From: Cinnamomum chago
Taxonomy: Eukaryota > Streptophyta > Magnoliopsida > Laurales > Lauraceae
Direction: 5' to 3'
Assembly: GCA_038049695.1 (NCBI GenBank)
Contig: CP142451.1
Span: 68,464,001 to 68,528,000 of the forward strand
Length of the DNA: 64,000 nt
Positions 1-10,445 of this stretch are shown piece after piece. Numbering within the stretch: position 1 is the stretch's first letter; each line of letters begins with the position of its first letter. Under the pieces are notes generated by a model. That model ran no database searches, had not been told where the DNA came from, and saw only the letters and a program-made list of their open reading frames with translations. The position numbers and the translations under genes are program-made.

Positions 1-673
1 ACAAGCAAAGATGCAAACAACATACATTTCCATTTCTAAGATAATGAAACCAAAAGAAAAGGAAATGAAAACATGGAGCATGCTTTAGATGAATATAACT
101 AATGATGTTATAGGCATTTCCATTCAAACAATCTTCAAATCATTTTGAAAAAACAAAATCCAACAATGAGCATAAAAAGAATGATTTTGAAGATCAATTT
201 TCAACATTGTATTTTAAAAGATATAACTTAATTGAAACACATACAAGTTGATTTTTCAAACCAATGATTTTCCATATGAAAATATAACTTAGGAATCCAT
301 GGAAAAACTTGAATTGATTCAAATCATTTGTTCAAAAAAATATTACTATCATATCTACACAAATGATTCAACAACAATTGATCATGAAGAGTCTAGCTAT
401 GAAAGCTTTTGAAATCACAATCAATTGATCATGTAGAAATGCAATGCAAAACATAAATGTGCAAAAAGCAAATCAAACATGATGAAATTATAATCAAAAG
501 ATTTTGAAAACCATGAAGTGTAACTAGAATGGTGCATGAAAACAAAATCAATTGATCATAAAGAAACAATGCATTTAAATAATTGTAACTAAGAAAGAAC
601 AAAATGCAAAGCAACAAGACCAACAAAATGATTTAACTATTAAAGAATAGGTTGGTCAAGTAGGTTCAAGGCC
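1..673 (-). mobile_element. NA-Sire unit 1: non-coding 3' part of internal region (cut by window edge)
   Basis: A-rich non-coding sequence downstream, in the minus sense, of the Gag-like frame. It matches 6081-6753 and 12159-12831 almost base for base. The 5-8 bp motif ATAACTA/ATAACTT recurs. No coding frame worth calling. Confidence 0.8.
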
Positions 674-2242
674 CTAAGGTTTGTCTAGGTAAATAACTTT
701 AGGAATCCACCTAAGGTCTTGAGAGGGTTGAACTTTGAGGTCTATTTTGGACTTCTCACCAACTATAGGAGATTTAACTTGATAAATTTTCAATTTGAAC
801 TTATCACCATGATATTTAGATCTTACTAAATTTGGCTTAGAATGGTGATTAGTCTTTTGATGTTGGTGAGTTTGTTTCTTTGGGGATTGTTTCACTTTTC
901 TTTTCTTCTTACTTTCTCCCTTTACTTGACTTTTGAATTTTAGATTTAACTTAGCAACTTTCTTCAAAAGTTCTTTCATGGGTTCATATAAGGGAGGTAG
1001 GTTGAGAAGCTTTTTGTTCTTAGATTCTTTCAAGCTTGGTTTAACTTGTTTAAGCTTTTTAGAATCTATCTTGGGAGACTCCTTGTTAATTGGTTTAACT
1101 TGTTTAAGCTTTATGGAGTCTTCCTTGGATTTTAGTGTCTTACCCTTCAAGTAAGATTTTACTTTCTTTGGTTCAAAGAAGGGATTAGACACATTGCTTC
1201 TTCTTAGTTTGCACTCAAACCTAAAGTGTCCTTCATTGCCACAATAATCACATTTTGTTTTGGGCAAGTGACAAAGAGTGCTAGAGAAAGAGGACTCACC
1301 TTTCACAAATGTGTTGGTGAATTTAGGGTCATAAGACATATTCCTATTAAATCCAATACCCGTCCTATCTCCATGAGGTTTACCCAATTTAAATAATTTT
1401 TCAAGTCTATCTTCACTTTGGGTAAACTTGCACTCATACTTTTGTTTATACTCTTCAAGTTGAGTGACTTTTGTTTTAAGGGTTGAATTTTCATTTTTAA
1501 CTTTTGTTAGTTCATTTTCAATTCCCTTAAAATTGTTTAGCTCTTCATAGGCAAGTTTTAACTTAGATTTAAGCTCATTAACAACATTTGATCCAAGTTC
1601 TAAAGTTTTTAAATTACTTTGAGCATTAGACAAATTTTCATTGGAAATTGTCAACTTGGATTTTAAATAGTTAATGTTTTCATCTTGTCTTTTAATTGTA
1701 TCTCTTAGGTTCAAATTTTCATTTTTAAGCTCATCACAATTTATCTTAATCTCATTTAATTCATCTTGAGCATTAGATAAATTTTCCTTAGAGATAGTCA
1801 ATTTAGATTCAAGATTGTTAAAGTCTTTACCTTGCCTTTGTAATTGATCTCTTAGTTTTAGATTTTCCTTATTGACATTTTCATAACCCATCTTTAATTC
1901 TTTTAGTTCATCTTGAATGTTGGATAGGTTATTTAAAGAGATCATGAACTTAGAGTCTAGACATTTTATTACTTCTTCTTTCTCTCTAAGTTCATCTTTT
2001 GAAGAGGCTAGCTCTTTGTTTAGTCTATTTGATTCTTCTTTTAGACTTTTATTTCTCTTATCAAGCTTTGAAGATAATGTATATAATTCATTATAGGCTT
2101 GTTGAAGATCATCTTCATCATACTCATTTTCTTCCTCTTTTGAGTCAAATTGATATTCATTTAAGTGAGGGTTTGAATCTCCAATATAAGGAAGAATGAG
2201 GGGTCTAGAAGAATCTACAAAGTCTAGCATAGTGGAGTCCAT
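674..2242 (-). CDS. Gag-derived coiled-coil and zinc-knuckle protein of NA-Sire, unit 1 (uninterrupted frame)
   Basis: A 522-residue frame starting at the ATG at 2242 (MDSTMLDF). An upstream in-frame TTG is not a credible plant start. Residues about 40-275 form a lysine/glutamate/leucine/asparagine-rich coiled coil with repeated blocks (SKLTISKENLSNAQ and similar). A CCHC knuckle, CDYCGNEGHFRFEC, is encoded at 1211-1252. The C-terminal 170 residues are strongly basic and end LRWIPKVIYLDKP. The coiled coil (QQAYNELY), the GDRTGIGF block and the knuckle line up with the Gag C-terminal region of the Sirevirus at 42326 (QQAYNELY, GDKSGIGF, CHFCNSSGHLVPNC). There is no capsid-like domain, protease, integrase or RT. 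Known: the Sirevirus Gag C-terminal coiled coil has been reported to bind LC8 dynein light chains. Inference: retained for host or Gag interaction. Confidence 0.75.
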   Translation of the reverse strand: MDSTMLDFVDSSRPLILPYIGDSNPHLNEYQFDSKEEENEYDEDDLQQAYNELYTLSSKLDKRNKSLKEESNRLNKELASSKDELREKEEVIKCLDSKFMISLNNLSNIQDELKELKMGYENVNKENLKLRDQLQRQGKDFNNLESKLTISKENLSNAQDELNEIKINCDELKNENLNLRDTIKRQDENINYLKSKLTISNENLSNAQSNLKTLELGSNVVNELKSKLKLAYEELNNFKGIENELTKVKNENSTLKTKVTQLEEYKQKYECKFTQSEDRLEKLFKLGKPHGDRTGIGFNRNMSYDPKFTNTFVKGESSFSSTLCHLPKTKCDYCGNEGHFRFECKLRRSNVSNPFFEPKKVKSYLKGKTLKSKEDSIKLKQVKPINKESPKIDSKKLKQVKPSLKESKNKKLLNLPPLYEPMKELLKKVAKLNLKFKSQVKGESKKKRKVKQSPKKQTHQHQKTNHHSKPNLVRSKYHGDKFKLKIYQVKSPIVGEKSKIDLKVQPSQDLRWIPKVIYLDKP

Positions 2243-2592
2243 TCTAATGATTTTCAAATAAGCACTACTCTAGGGTTTTAACTCTAGGTTTTTACACCTA
2301 ATCAAGAGTTCCAAACACTTGATCCTAAGGGATTAGAGCACTTGGCTCTGATACCACTTGTTGAGGGGTCTGAATTTCTTCAAAACCCTTGAGGACCCAC
2401 ATCCTCTTAACACGGATCACCAAATGGTACCTATCAGAGTCCAGACACATGGAGCACGATAGTCCCCCCCCACATGCTTGCCACGAACGGAGAGTCTCTA
2501 TTTATCCGCTATTTCAAGCGAGAGTTTCCGTGGATGCGAGTGATCACGACTCACAAGGAGTTTTTCCGAGGCTCTACAGCTCTGATACCACT
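2243..2592 (-). other. NA-Sire unit 1 leader with two primer-binding sites
   Basis: On the minus strand the LTR end at 2593 is followed by TGGTATCAGAGC (2579-2590), the initiator-Met PBS. The same PBS occurs again at 2345-2356, preceded in the minus sense by CCCCTCAACA, which looks like the end of a different LTR. The 234 bp between them is unlike the leader of the single NA-Sire element at 36226-36240, which has one PBS. The leader therefore looks chimeric. Units 2 (PBS at 8421-8432 and 8655-8666) and 3 (14499-14510 and 14733-14744) carry the same arrangement. Confidence 0.75.
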
Positions 2593-2854
2593 TGAAAGTC
2601 CTCGGGATCCTAACCCTAGAGGGGGGGGGGTGAATAGGGTGTGCTACAACTATGACCAATTTAAACCAATTTTAACTTCTTAAAGCAAACTAGTCACATG
2701 TGATGATAAACCGTACAATATGCGGAAGCTAACAAAACAACCACCACAAATGCAAGCACCACAACACCAAGGTTTATAGTGGTTCGGCCTCAATGCCTAC
2801 ATCCACTACCGGCTTGTGATCCAATCACCCCACCGGATTTCCACTATTTATGCT

Positions 2855-3060
2855 TTTTCAAAGGCTAAGCAATAACCTATACAATGTTGCTTTTCAAGGC
2901 TAAACAACAACCTCTTAATTGTGCTTTTCTAGGCTAAGCAATAACCTTTACAAAATGCTTTTCTAAGGCTAAGCAATAACCTTACAAGATGCTTTTCTTA
3001 GGCTAAGCAATAACCTTACACAATGCTTTTCTTAGGCTAAGCAATAACCTTTACAAATCA
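2855..3060 (-). repeat. 35-bp repeats in NA-Sire R/U5
   Basis: About six units of 34-36 bp with core GGCTAAGCAATAACCT and GCTTTTCTTAGGCTAAGC. The unit contains the near-palindrome CTTAGGCTAAG, so each copy could fold as a small hairpin in RNA. Copy number differs between LTRs in the window (see 25528, 28755, 36495, 41815). Confidence 0.8.
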
Positions 3061-3670
3061 AGATTTCTCTAAGAAAGTGTTTACACAACACTCTAAGAGA
3101 TTACAATTTAAGGCTCAATGAAATTGCCTCTAAATAGGCTAATGTGAAACTGTAATACAAATTACAACCATACACCCAAATATGCTAAAGTGTGTGCACA
3201 AGTGTATGAGTGTGTTTCTTCAATCAATTTCTACAATGAATCTCTTAATTGAATGCATGATGCATTTTAAAATCAAAGCTTATAAAATGATGATTGAAGA
3301 GAAAACTAATCACATGAGAAATTCAAACAACTTTAAGAAATGAACTTAAACAAGTTGTATGAATGTTAAAGTCTAAGGATGCATGTGATTTAGTTAGGAG
3401 AGTTTGCAAACCAATCTAATTTATCAAGGATGATTTTGAGTTTGCTAAACATCTCTAGAAATCATGCATAAGTGAAATTACAAAGAATTAGGCATGCATG
3501 GATTTCATTTTAATGGAAATCAAAATACTAGTAATGTGTACCTTATGAAAAGTCAAGCATTTGATTTCCAAATGGCCCTCTAGCCTTTCCAACTTCTTCC
3601 CCTTTCTTTGGCTCCAAAAAGGTCTCAAAGGTTCATGGTTCAAGCCTTCAAAAAGGTTGGAAATGAATGG

Positions 3671-3844
3671 ACTTTATAGCAAAAAAGTTGCCAACGGCTA
3701 GTCCTCGGTCGACCGCCAAAGAGGTCTCGGTCGACCGGGAAGGCACAACGGTCAGAATTCTGACCGTTGGAGGTTTCAGTTCAGAAACTGCAGAAATTAC
3801 CTCCAGTTGTCTCGGTCGACCGAGACCTGTGTCTCGGTCGACCG
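3671..3844 (-). promoter_or_regulatory. NA-Sire LTR 1 promoter module: four palindromes, MSA-like inverted pair, TATA
   Basis: Reading the minus strand: palindromes at 3835-3844, 3809-3826 (18 bp, perfect), 3728-3737 and 3706-3715 all contain CGGTCGACCG. A perfect 24-bp palindrome at 3746-3769 has CAACGGTCA arms. On the minus strand TCCAACGGTCA matches the plant mitosis-specific activator consensus YCYAACGGYYA. A further CCAACGG copy (3691-3697, plus) lies near the TATA at 3673-3678. The same module is at 9749-9922 and 15826-15999. Confidence 0.75.
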
Positions 3845-4367
3845 GCGACACTGCCGGGACAACCCCCCTTTTTACAAAAAAAAACAACTTTTGCCATTTC
3901 AAAGGTATTTCTTTAGGAGGATTTTTGGGCCACTAAACCAAGCTAGAATACATGTTTTAAGACATTCTAAGATGTTTAAAAAACATGAAAACACAAAGCC
4001 TAAGATGATTCAAAAGTTTAAAACCAAAGGCTAGCTTGATTTGATCAAACTCTTTTCAAATGAAAATGCATACAAAAATGATTCTTTTTGTGAAGAATGT
4101 ATGCAAGACTCAAACCTAAATTCACAAGAAGATTTTCCAAAAGTAATGCACAAGGAAATAGGTTTTCAAAAGAGTTTGGGTTTCAAAACTAATGCATCCA
4201 AGTTTAAAACCAAAACATGCATAAAACAAAAGCTTTTCCAAATCTTAAAAGCTATGCATGTATAAAACTAGATTTCAAGGTTTTCTAAAACAATGCAAGT
4301 GTGAGTTAATCAAATGATGCTAAAGTGCAAATGCATCCATCAAATTGCAAATACAAAATTCCTAACA

Positions 4368-6753
4368 ATCTCCCCCTTTGCAATTTGATGGCAACTTACC
4401 CATCATTGAAATACACACTTAGTCTTCAGCTCCCCCTCAGCTGGACAAGTCTTGAAATCTTCTTCTTGGATGCTCCTTCTCTTAGCTTGGGCTCTTGGGC
4501 TCTTTTCTTCAATCTTCTTGATGCTTGGTGCTTGATCATTCTTCAAGCTTTCTTATCATCTTCCTCTCTATGGCCAAGCATCTTCTTTAGCTCCAAGCTT
4601 TCTTTCTTCTATTTGCTCTCCCCCTTTGACCATGCTTCTTTCTCCTCTTGAGAACTTGAAAGCTTTCTCCCCCTTTGATGGATAGGAGATCTTCGAGTAC
4701 TTGAACTCTCGAACTCTCTCCCCCTTTGATGAGTAGGAGATCTTTGAGTACTTAAACTCTCTCCCCCTTTGACATTAAATTGCAAAGGAACCTACACACA
4801 TGAAATAAGGAAAATACCTTTAGTAGCACCTGTTAACAAATGAAATCGAAAATGAAATACATAACAGGCTATCATGTATGGAAGTTATCTCTAAGGGCTC
4901 AAAGGCAATCCAAGGGTGAATTTGATCAAACTAATACTTCCTATGAAGGTTTACACTCCCCCTCAATCCATTCTCTTCTTTTGTCAAGCTTTTGACAAGA
5001 TATAACTATTAGATTCAAGAAGTATATGGTTTATCCAAGTGAGGGTCAACTTCAAGGAAAGGATTAGATTCATTTAACTATAAGGCTCAAATGATCAAAT
5101 TACCAAAAGAGAGCTAGGTCAAATGAGAGAAACGATCATGGATACCAATTGAAATAAACATATCAATTGAGATTAAAGGATGTGACTATAAACTCAATCA
5201 CTCTAAAATGGATTTAAAAGTATAACTATTAGGAAAAAATCCAAATTGGAATTATCCATGATGCAATGGGGTTTACTAAACATAGCATTAAATAATTTAA
5301 CTATGGAAAGCATATGCTATGTAAAGTTTTGAAAATCATTTCATTCAAACAATAAATATGACTATTAATGTGCAAGAATGAGTGAAATGAAATTCAAACA
5401 TGAAGCCAACCTCAACTAATAACCAACCAATATTATTAACACATAAACATGGTGGTCATGAGATATACCTATATGAGCAAGTGAGGAGGCAACATGAGCA
5501 TTATGATGCTAATGGTGTGTGACATGGAACAATCATATTACTTATCAAGTTCAATCCAATGCACACAAGGTTTATCACATTCACAAGAAATCAAATTAAT
5601 CAAACATTATACTAATTGAATCCAATTGAATTTGATAACATGATAAAGAGCAAGAATGTGACAAAATTCCATCAAGCATCACAAATGCATATTCATCACT
5701 TTTAAAGATATAACTATTGAGCATAGTGATGAACAAGGTAAATTGCAATGCAAAAGGATATTACTTTGAAATGCATGCAATTTCCAAAGTGACATAATCA
5801 TATGAATTCAACTACTAGGATATCCATCAACCATCATAAATGTAAGGAATGGATTTCAAAGAGTTTCATATGATTAAGATCACTACTATGAAGTTGAAAC
5901 ATGTGTAAGGATGATACCAAGAGAATCTACATGAATCAACATCATAACCATCCAAAAAAAAATTGACTATTAGGCATAGAGGATGGATTTGGGTTCTAGT
6001 ATGGTTTCTACATATATTACTAAGATCACAACCATACATTGGAACCAATAGTCATTTGCATATACAAGGAATGTAAACACACAAGCAAAGATGCAAACAA
6101 CATACATTTCCATTTCTAAGATAATGAAACCAAAAGAAAAGGAAATGAAAACATGGAGCATGCTTTAGATGAATATAACTAATGATGTTATAGGCATTTC
6201 CATTCAAACAATCTTCAAATCATTTTGAAAAAACAAAATCCAACAATGAGCATAAAAAGAATGATTTTGAAGATCAATTTTCAACATTGTATTTTAAAAG
6301 ATATAACTTAATTGAAACACATACAAGTTGATTTTTCAAACCAATGATTTTCCATATGAAAATATAACTTAGGAATCCATGGAAAAACTTGAATTGATTC
6401 AAATCATTTGTTCAAAAAAATATTACTATCATATCTACACAAATGATTCAACAACAATTGATCATGAAGAGTCTAGCTATGAAAGCTTTTGAAATCACAA
6501 TCAATTGATCATGTAGAAATGCAATGCAAAACATAAATGTGCAAAAAGCAAATCAAACATGATGAAATTATAATCAAAAGATTTTGAAAACCATGAAGTG
6601 TAACTAGAATGGTGCATGAAAACAAAATCAATTGATCATAAAGAAACAATGCATTTAAATAATTGTAACTAAGAAAGAACAAAATGCAAAGCAACAAGAC
6701 CAACAAAATGATTTAACTATTAAAGAATAGGTTGGTCAAGTAGGTTCAAGGCC
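4368..6753 (-). other. NA-Sire unit 2 non-coding region with multiple polypurine tracts
   Basis: The true PPT touches the LTR (CTCCCCCTTTG at 4370-4380, i.e. CAAAGGGGGAG in the element sense). Four more TCTCCCCCTTTG copies lie at about 4617, 4666, 4719 and 4761, with shorter CTCCCCCT variants near 4430 and 4955. Multiple PPTs are a published Sirevirus hallmark. The rest (4800-6753) is A-rich, non-coding and dotted with ATAACTA-type motifs. The same sequence recurs at 10446-12831. Confidence 0.8.
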
Positions 6754-8318
6754 CTAAGGTTTGTCTAGGTAAATAACTTTAGGAATCCACCTAAGGTCTT
6801 GAGAGGGTTGAACTTTGAGGTCTATTTTGGACTTCTCACCAACTATAGGAGATTTAACTTGATAAATTTTCAATTTGAACTTATCACCATGATATTTAGA
6901 TCTTACTAAATTTGGCTTAGAATGGTGATTAGTCTTTTGATGTTGGTGAGTTTGTTTCTTTGGGGATTGTTTCACTTTTCTTTTCTTCTTACTTTCTCCC
7001 TTTACTTGACTTTTGAATTTTAGATTTAACTTAGCAACTTTCTTCAAAAGTTCTTTCATGGGTTCATATAAGGGAGGTAGGTTGAGAAGCTTTTTGTTCT
7101 TAGATTCTTTCAAGCTTGGTTTAACTTGTTTAAGCTTTTTAGAATCTATCTTGGGAGACTCCTTGTTAATTGGTTTAACTTGTTTAAGCTTTATGGAGTC
7201 TTCCTTGGATTTTAGTGTCTTACCCTTCAAGTAAGATTTTACTTTCTTTGGTTCAAAGAAGGGATTAGACACATTGCTTCTTCTTAGTTTGCACTCAAAC
7301 CTAAAGTGTCCTTCATTGCCACAATAATCACATTTTGTTTTGGGCAAGTGACAAAGAGTGCTAGAGAAAGAGGACTCACCTTTCACAAATGTGTTGGTGA
7401 ATTTAGGGTCATAAGACATATTCCTATTAAATCCAATACCCGTCCTATCTCCATGAGGTTTACCCAATTTAAATAATTTTTCAAGTCTATCTTCACTTTG
7501 GGTAAACTTGCACTCATACTTTTGTTTATACTCTTCAAGTTGAGTGACTTTTGTTTTAAGGGTTGAATTTTCATTTTTAACTTTTGTTAGTTCATTTTCA
7601 ATTCCCTTAAAATTGTTTAGCTCTTCATAGGCAAGTTTTAACTTAGATTTAAGCTCATTAACAACATTTGATCCAAGTTCTAAAGTTTTTAAATTACTTT
7701 GAGCATTAGACAAATTTTCATTGGAAATTGTCAACTTGGATTTTAAATAGTTAATGTTTTCATCTTGTCTTTTAATTGTATCTCTTAGGTTCAAATTTTC
7801 ATTTTTAAGCTCATCACAATTTATCTTAATCTCATTTAATTCATCTTGAGCATTAGATAAATTTTCCTTAGAGATAGTCAATTTAGATTCAAGATTGTTA
7901 AAGTCTTTACCTTGCCTTTGTAATTGATCTCTTAGAGATTTTCCTTATTGACATTTTCATAACCCATCTTTAATTCTTTTAGTTCATCTTGAATGTTGGA
8001 TAGGTTATTTAAAGAGATCATGAACTTAGAGTCTAGACATTTTATTACTTCTTCTTTCTCTCTAAGTTCATCTTTTGAAGAGGCTAGCTCTTTGTTTAGT
8101 CTATTTGATTCTTCTTTTAGACTTTTATTTCTCTTATCAAGCTTTGAAGATAATGTATATAATTCATTATAGGCTTGTTGAAGATCATCTTCATCATACT
8201 CATTTTCTTCCTCTTTTGAGTCAAATTGATATTCATTTAAGTGAGGGTTTGAATCTCCAATATAAGGAAGAATGAGGGGTCTAGAAGAATCTACAAAGTC
8301 TAGCATAGTGGAGTCCAT
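6754..8318 (-). pseudogene. Gag-derived coiled-coil and zinc-knuckle frame, NA-Sire unit 2 (broken)
   Basis: Near-identical to the frame at 674-2242: same coiled coil, CCHC knuckle and basic tail. The frame carries about one break, which unit 3 shares and unit 1 lacks. It is therefore a fossil copy; any product would be partial. Confidence 0.85.
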
Positions 8319-8668
8319 TCTAATGATTTTCAAATAAGCACTACTCTAGGGTTTTAACTCTAGGTTTTTACACCTAATCAAGAGTTCCAAACACTTGATC
8401 CTAAGGGATTAGAGCACTTGGCTCTGATACCACTTGTTGAGGGGTCTGAATTTCTTCAAAACCCTTGAGGACCCACATCCTCTTAACACGGATCACCAAA
8501 TGGTACCTATCAGAGTCCAGACACATGGAGCACGATAGTCCCCCCCCACATGCTTGCCACGAACGGAGAGTCTCTATTTATCCGCTATTTCAAGCGAGAG
8601 TTTCCGTGGATGCGAGTGATCACGACTCACAAGGAGTTTTTCCGAGGCTCTACAGCTCTGATACCACT

Positions 8669-10445
8669 TGAAAGTCCTCGGGATCCTAACCCTAGAGGGG
8701 GGGGGGGGTGAATAGGGTGTGCTACAACTATGACCAATTTAAACCAATTTTAACTTCTTAAAGCAAACTAGTCACATGTGATGATAAACCGTACAATATG
8801 CGGAAGCTAACAAAACAACCACCACAAATGCAAGCACCACAACACCAAGGTTTATAGTGGTTCGGCCTCAATGCCTACATCCACTACCGGCTTGTGATCC
8901 AATCACCCCACCGGATTTCCACTATTTATGCTTTTTCAAAGGCTAAGCAATAACCTATACAATGTTGCTTTTCAAGGCTAAACAACAACCTCTTAATTGT
9001 GCTTTTCTAGGCTAAGCAATAACCTTTACAAAATGCTTTTCTAAGGCTAAGCAATAACCTTACAAGATGCTTTTCTTAGGCTAAGCAATAACCTTACACA
9101 ATGCTTTTCTTAGGCTAAGCAATAACCTTTACAAATCAAGATTTCTCTAAGAAAGTGTTTACACAACACTCTAAGAGATTACAATTTAAGGCTCAATGAA
9201 ATTGCCTCTAAATAGGCTAATGTGAAACTGTAATACAAATTACAACCATACACCCAAATATGCTAAAGTGTGTGCACAAGTGTATGAGTGTGTTTCTTCA
9301 ATCAATTTCTACAATGAATCTCTTAATTGAATGCATGATGCATTTTAAAATCAAAGCTTATAAAATGATGATTGAAGAGAAAACTAATCACATGAGAAAT
9401 TCAAACAACTTTAAGAAATGAACTTAAACAAGTTGTATGAATGTTAAAGTCTAAGGATGCATGTGATTTAGTTAGGAGAGTTTGCAAACCAATCTAATTT
9501 ATCAAGGATGATTTTGAGTTTGCTAAACATCTCTAGAAATCATGCATAAGTGAAATTACAAAGAATTAGGCATGCATGGATTTCATTTTAATGGAAATCA
9601 AAATACTAGTAATGTGTACCTTATGAAAAGTCAAGCATTTGATTTCCAAATGGCCCTCTAGCCTTTCCAACTTCTTCCCCTTTCTTTGGCTCCAAAAAGG
9701 TCTCAAAGGTTCATGGTTCAAGCCTTCAAAAAGGTTGGAAATGAATGGACTTTATAGCAAAAAAGTTGCCAACGGCTAGTCCTCGGTCGACCGCCAAAGA
9801 GGTCTCGGTCGACCGGGAAGGCACAACGGTCAGAATTCTGACCGTTGGAGGTTTCAGTTCAGAAACTGCAGAAATTACCTCCAGTTGTCTCGGTCGACCG
9901 AGACCTGTGTCTCGGTCGACCGGCGACACTGCCGGGACAACCCCCCTTTTTACAAAAAAAAACAACTTTTGCCATTTCAAAGGTATTTCTTTAGGAGGAT
10001 TTTTGGGCCACTAAACCAAGCTAGAATACATGTTTTAAGACATTCTAAGATGTTTAAAAAACATGAAAACACAAAGCCTAAGATGATTCAAAAGTTTAAA
10101 ACCAAAGGCTAGCTTGATTTGATCAAACTCTTTTCAAATGAAAATGCATACAAAAATGATTCTTTTTGTGAAGAATGTATGCAAGACTCAAACCTAAATT
10201 CACAAGAAGATTTTCCAAAAGTAATGCACAAGGAAATAGGTTTTCAAAAGAGTTTGGGTTTCAAAACTAATGCATCCAAGTTTAAAACCAAAACATGCAT
10301 AAAACAAAAGCTTTTCCAAATCTTAAAAGCTATGCATGTATAAAACTAGATTTCAAGGTTTTCTAAAACAATGCAAGTGTGAGTTAATCAAATGATGCTA
10401 AAGTGCAAATGCATCCATCAAATTGCAAATACAAAATTCCTAACA
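8669..10445 (-). repeat. NA-Sire LTR 2 (1777 bp)
   Basis: Essentially identical to LTR 1 apart from a longer homopolymer (12 G on the plus strand near 8697). It has the same promoter module (9749-9922), 35-bp repeats (8931-9136) and termini. Confidence 0.9.

Larger units (their letters stand above)
2593..4367 (-). repeat. NA-Sire LTR 1 (1775 bp)
   Basis: Ends are TGAAAGTCC on the left and CCTAACA on the right (plus strand), i.e. TGTTAGG to GGACTTTCA in the element sense. U3 holds four CGGTCGACCG palindromes and an inverted AACGG pair, then a TATA box (GCTATAAAGT, 3671-3680). R/U5 holds about six 34-36 bp repeats (2855-3060) and a C-tract next to the LTR 3' end (a run of 10 G on the plus strand at 2631-2640). 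The small frames across the palindromes (3648-4034) are not genes. Confidence 0.9.

Noticed and set aside
3648-4034. Overlapping short frames on both strands across the palindrome cluster (also at 9726-10112 and 15803-16189)
   Set aside because: They arise because palindromic GGTCGACC stretches are open in several frames. The sequence is LTR promoter DNA with no protein family signal.
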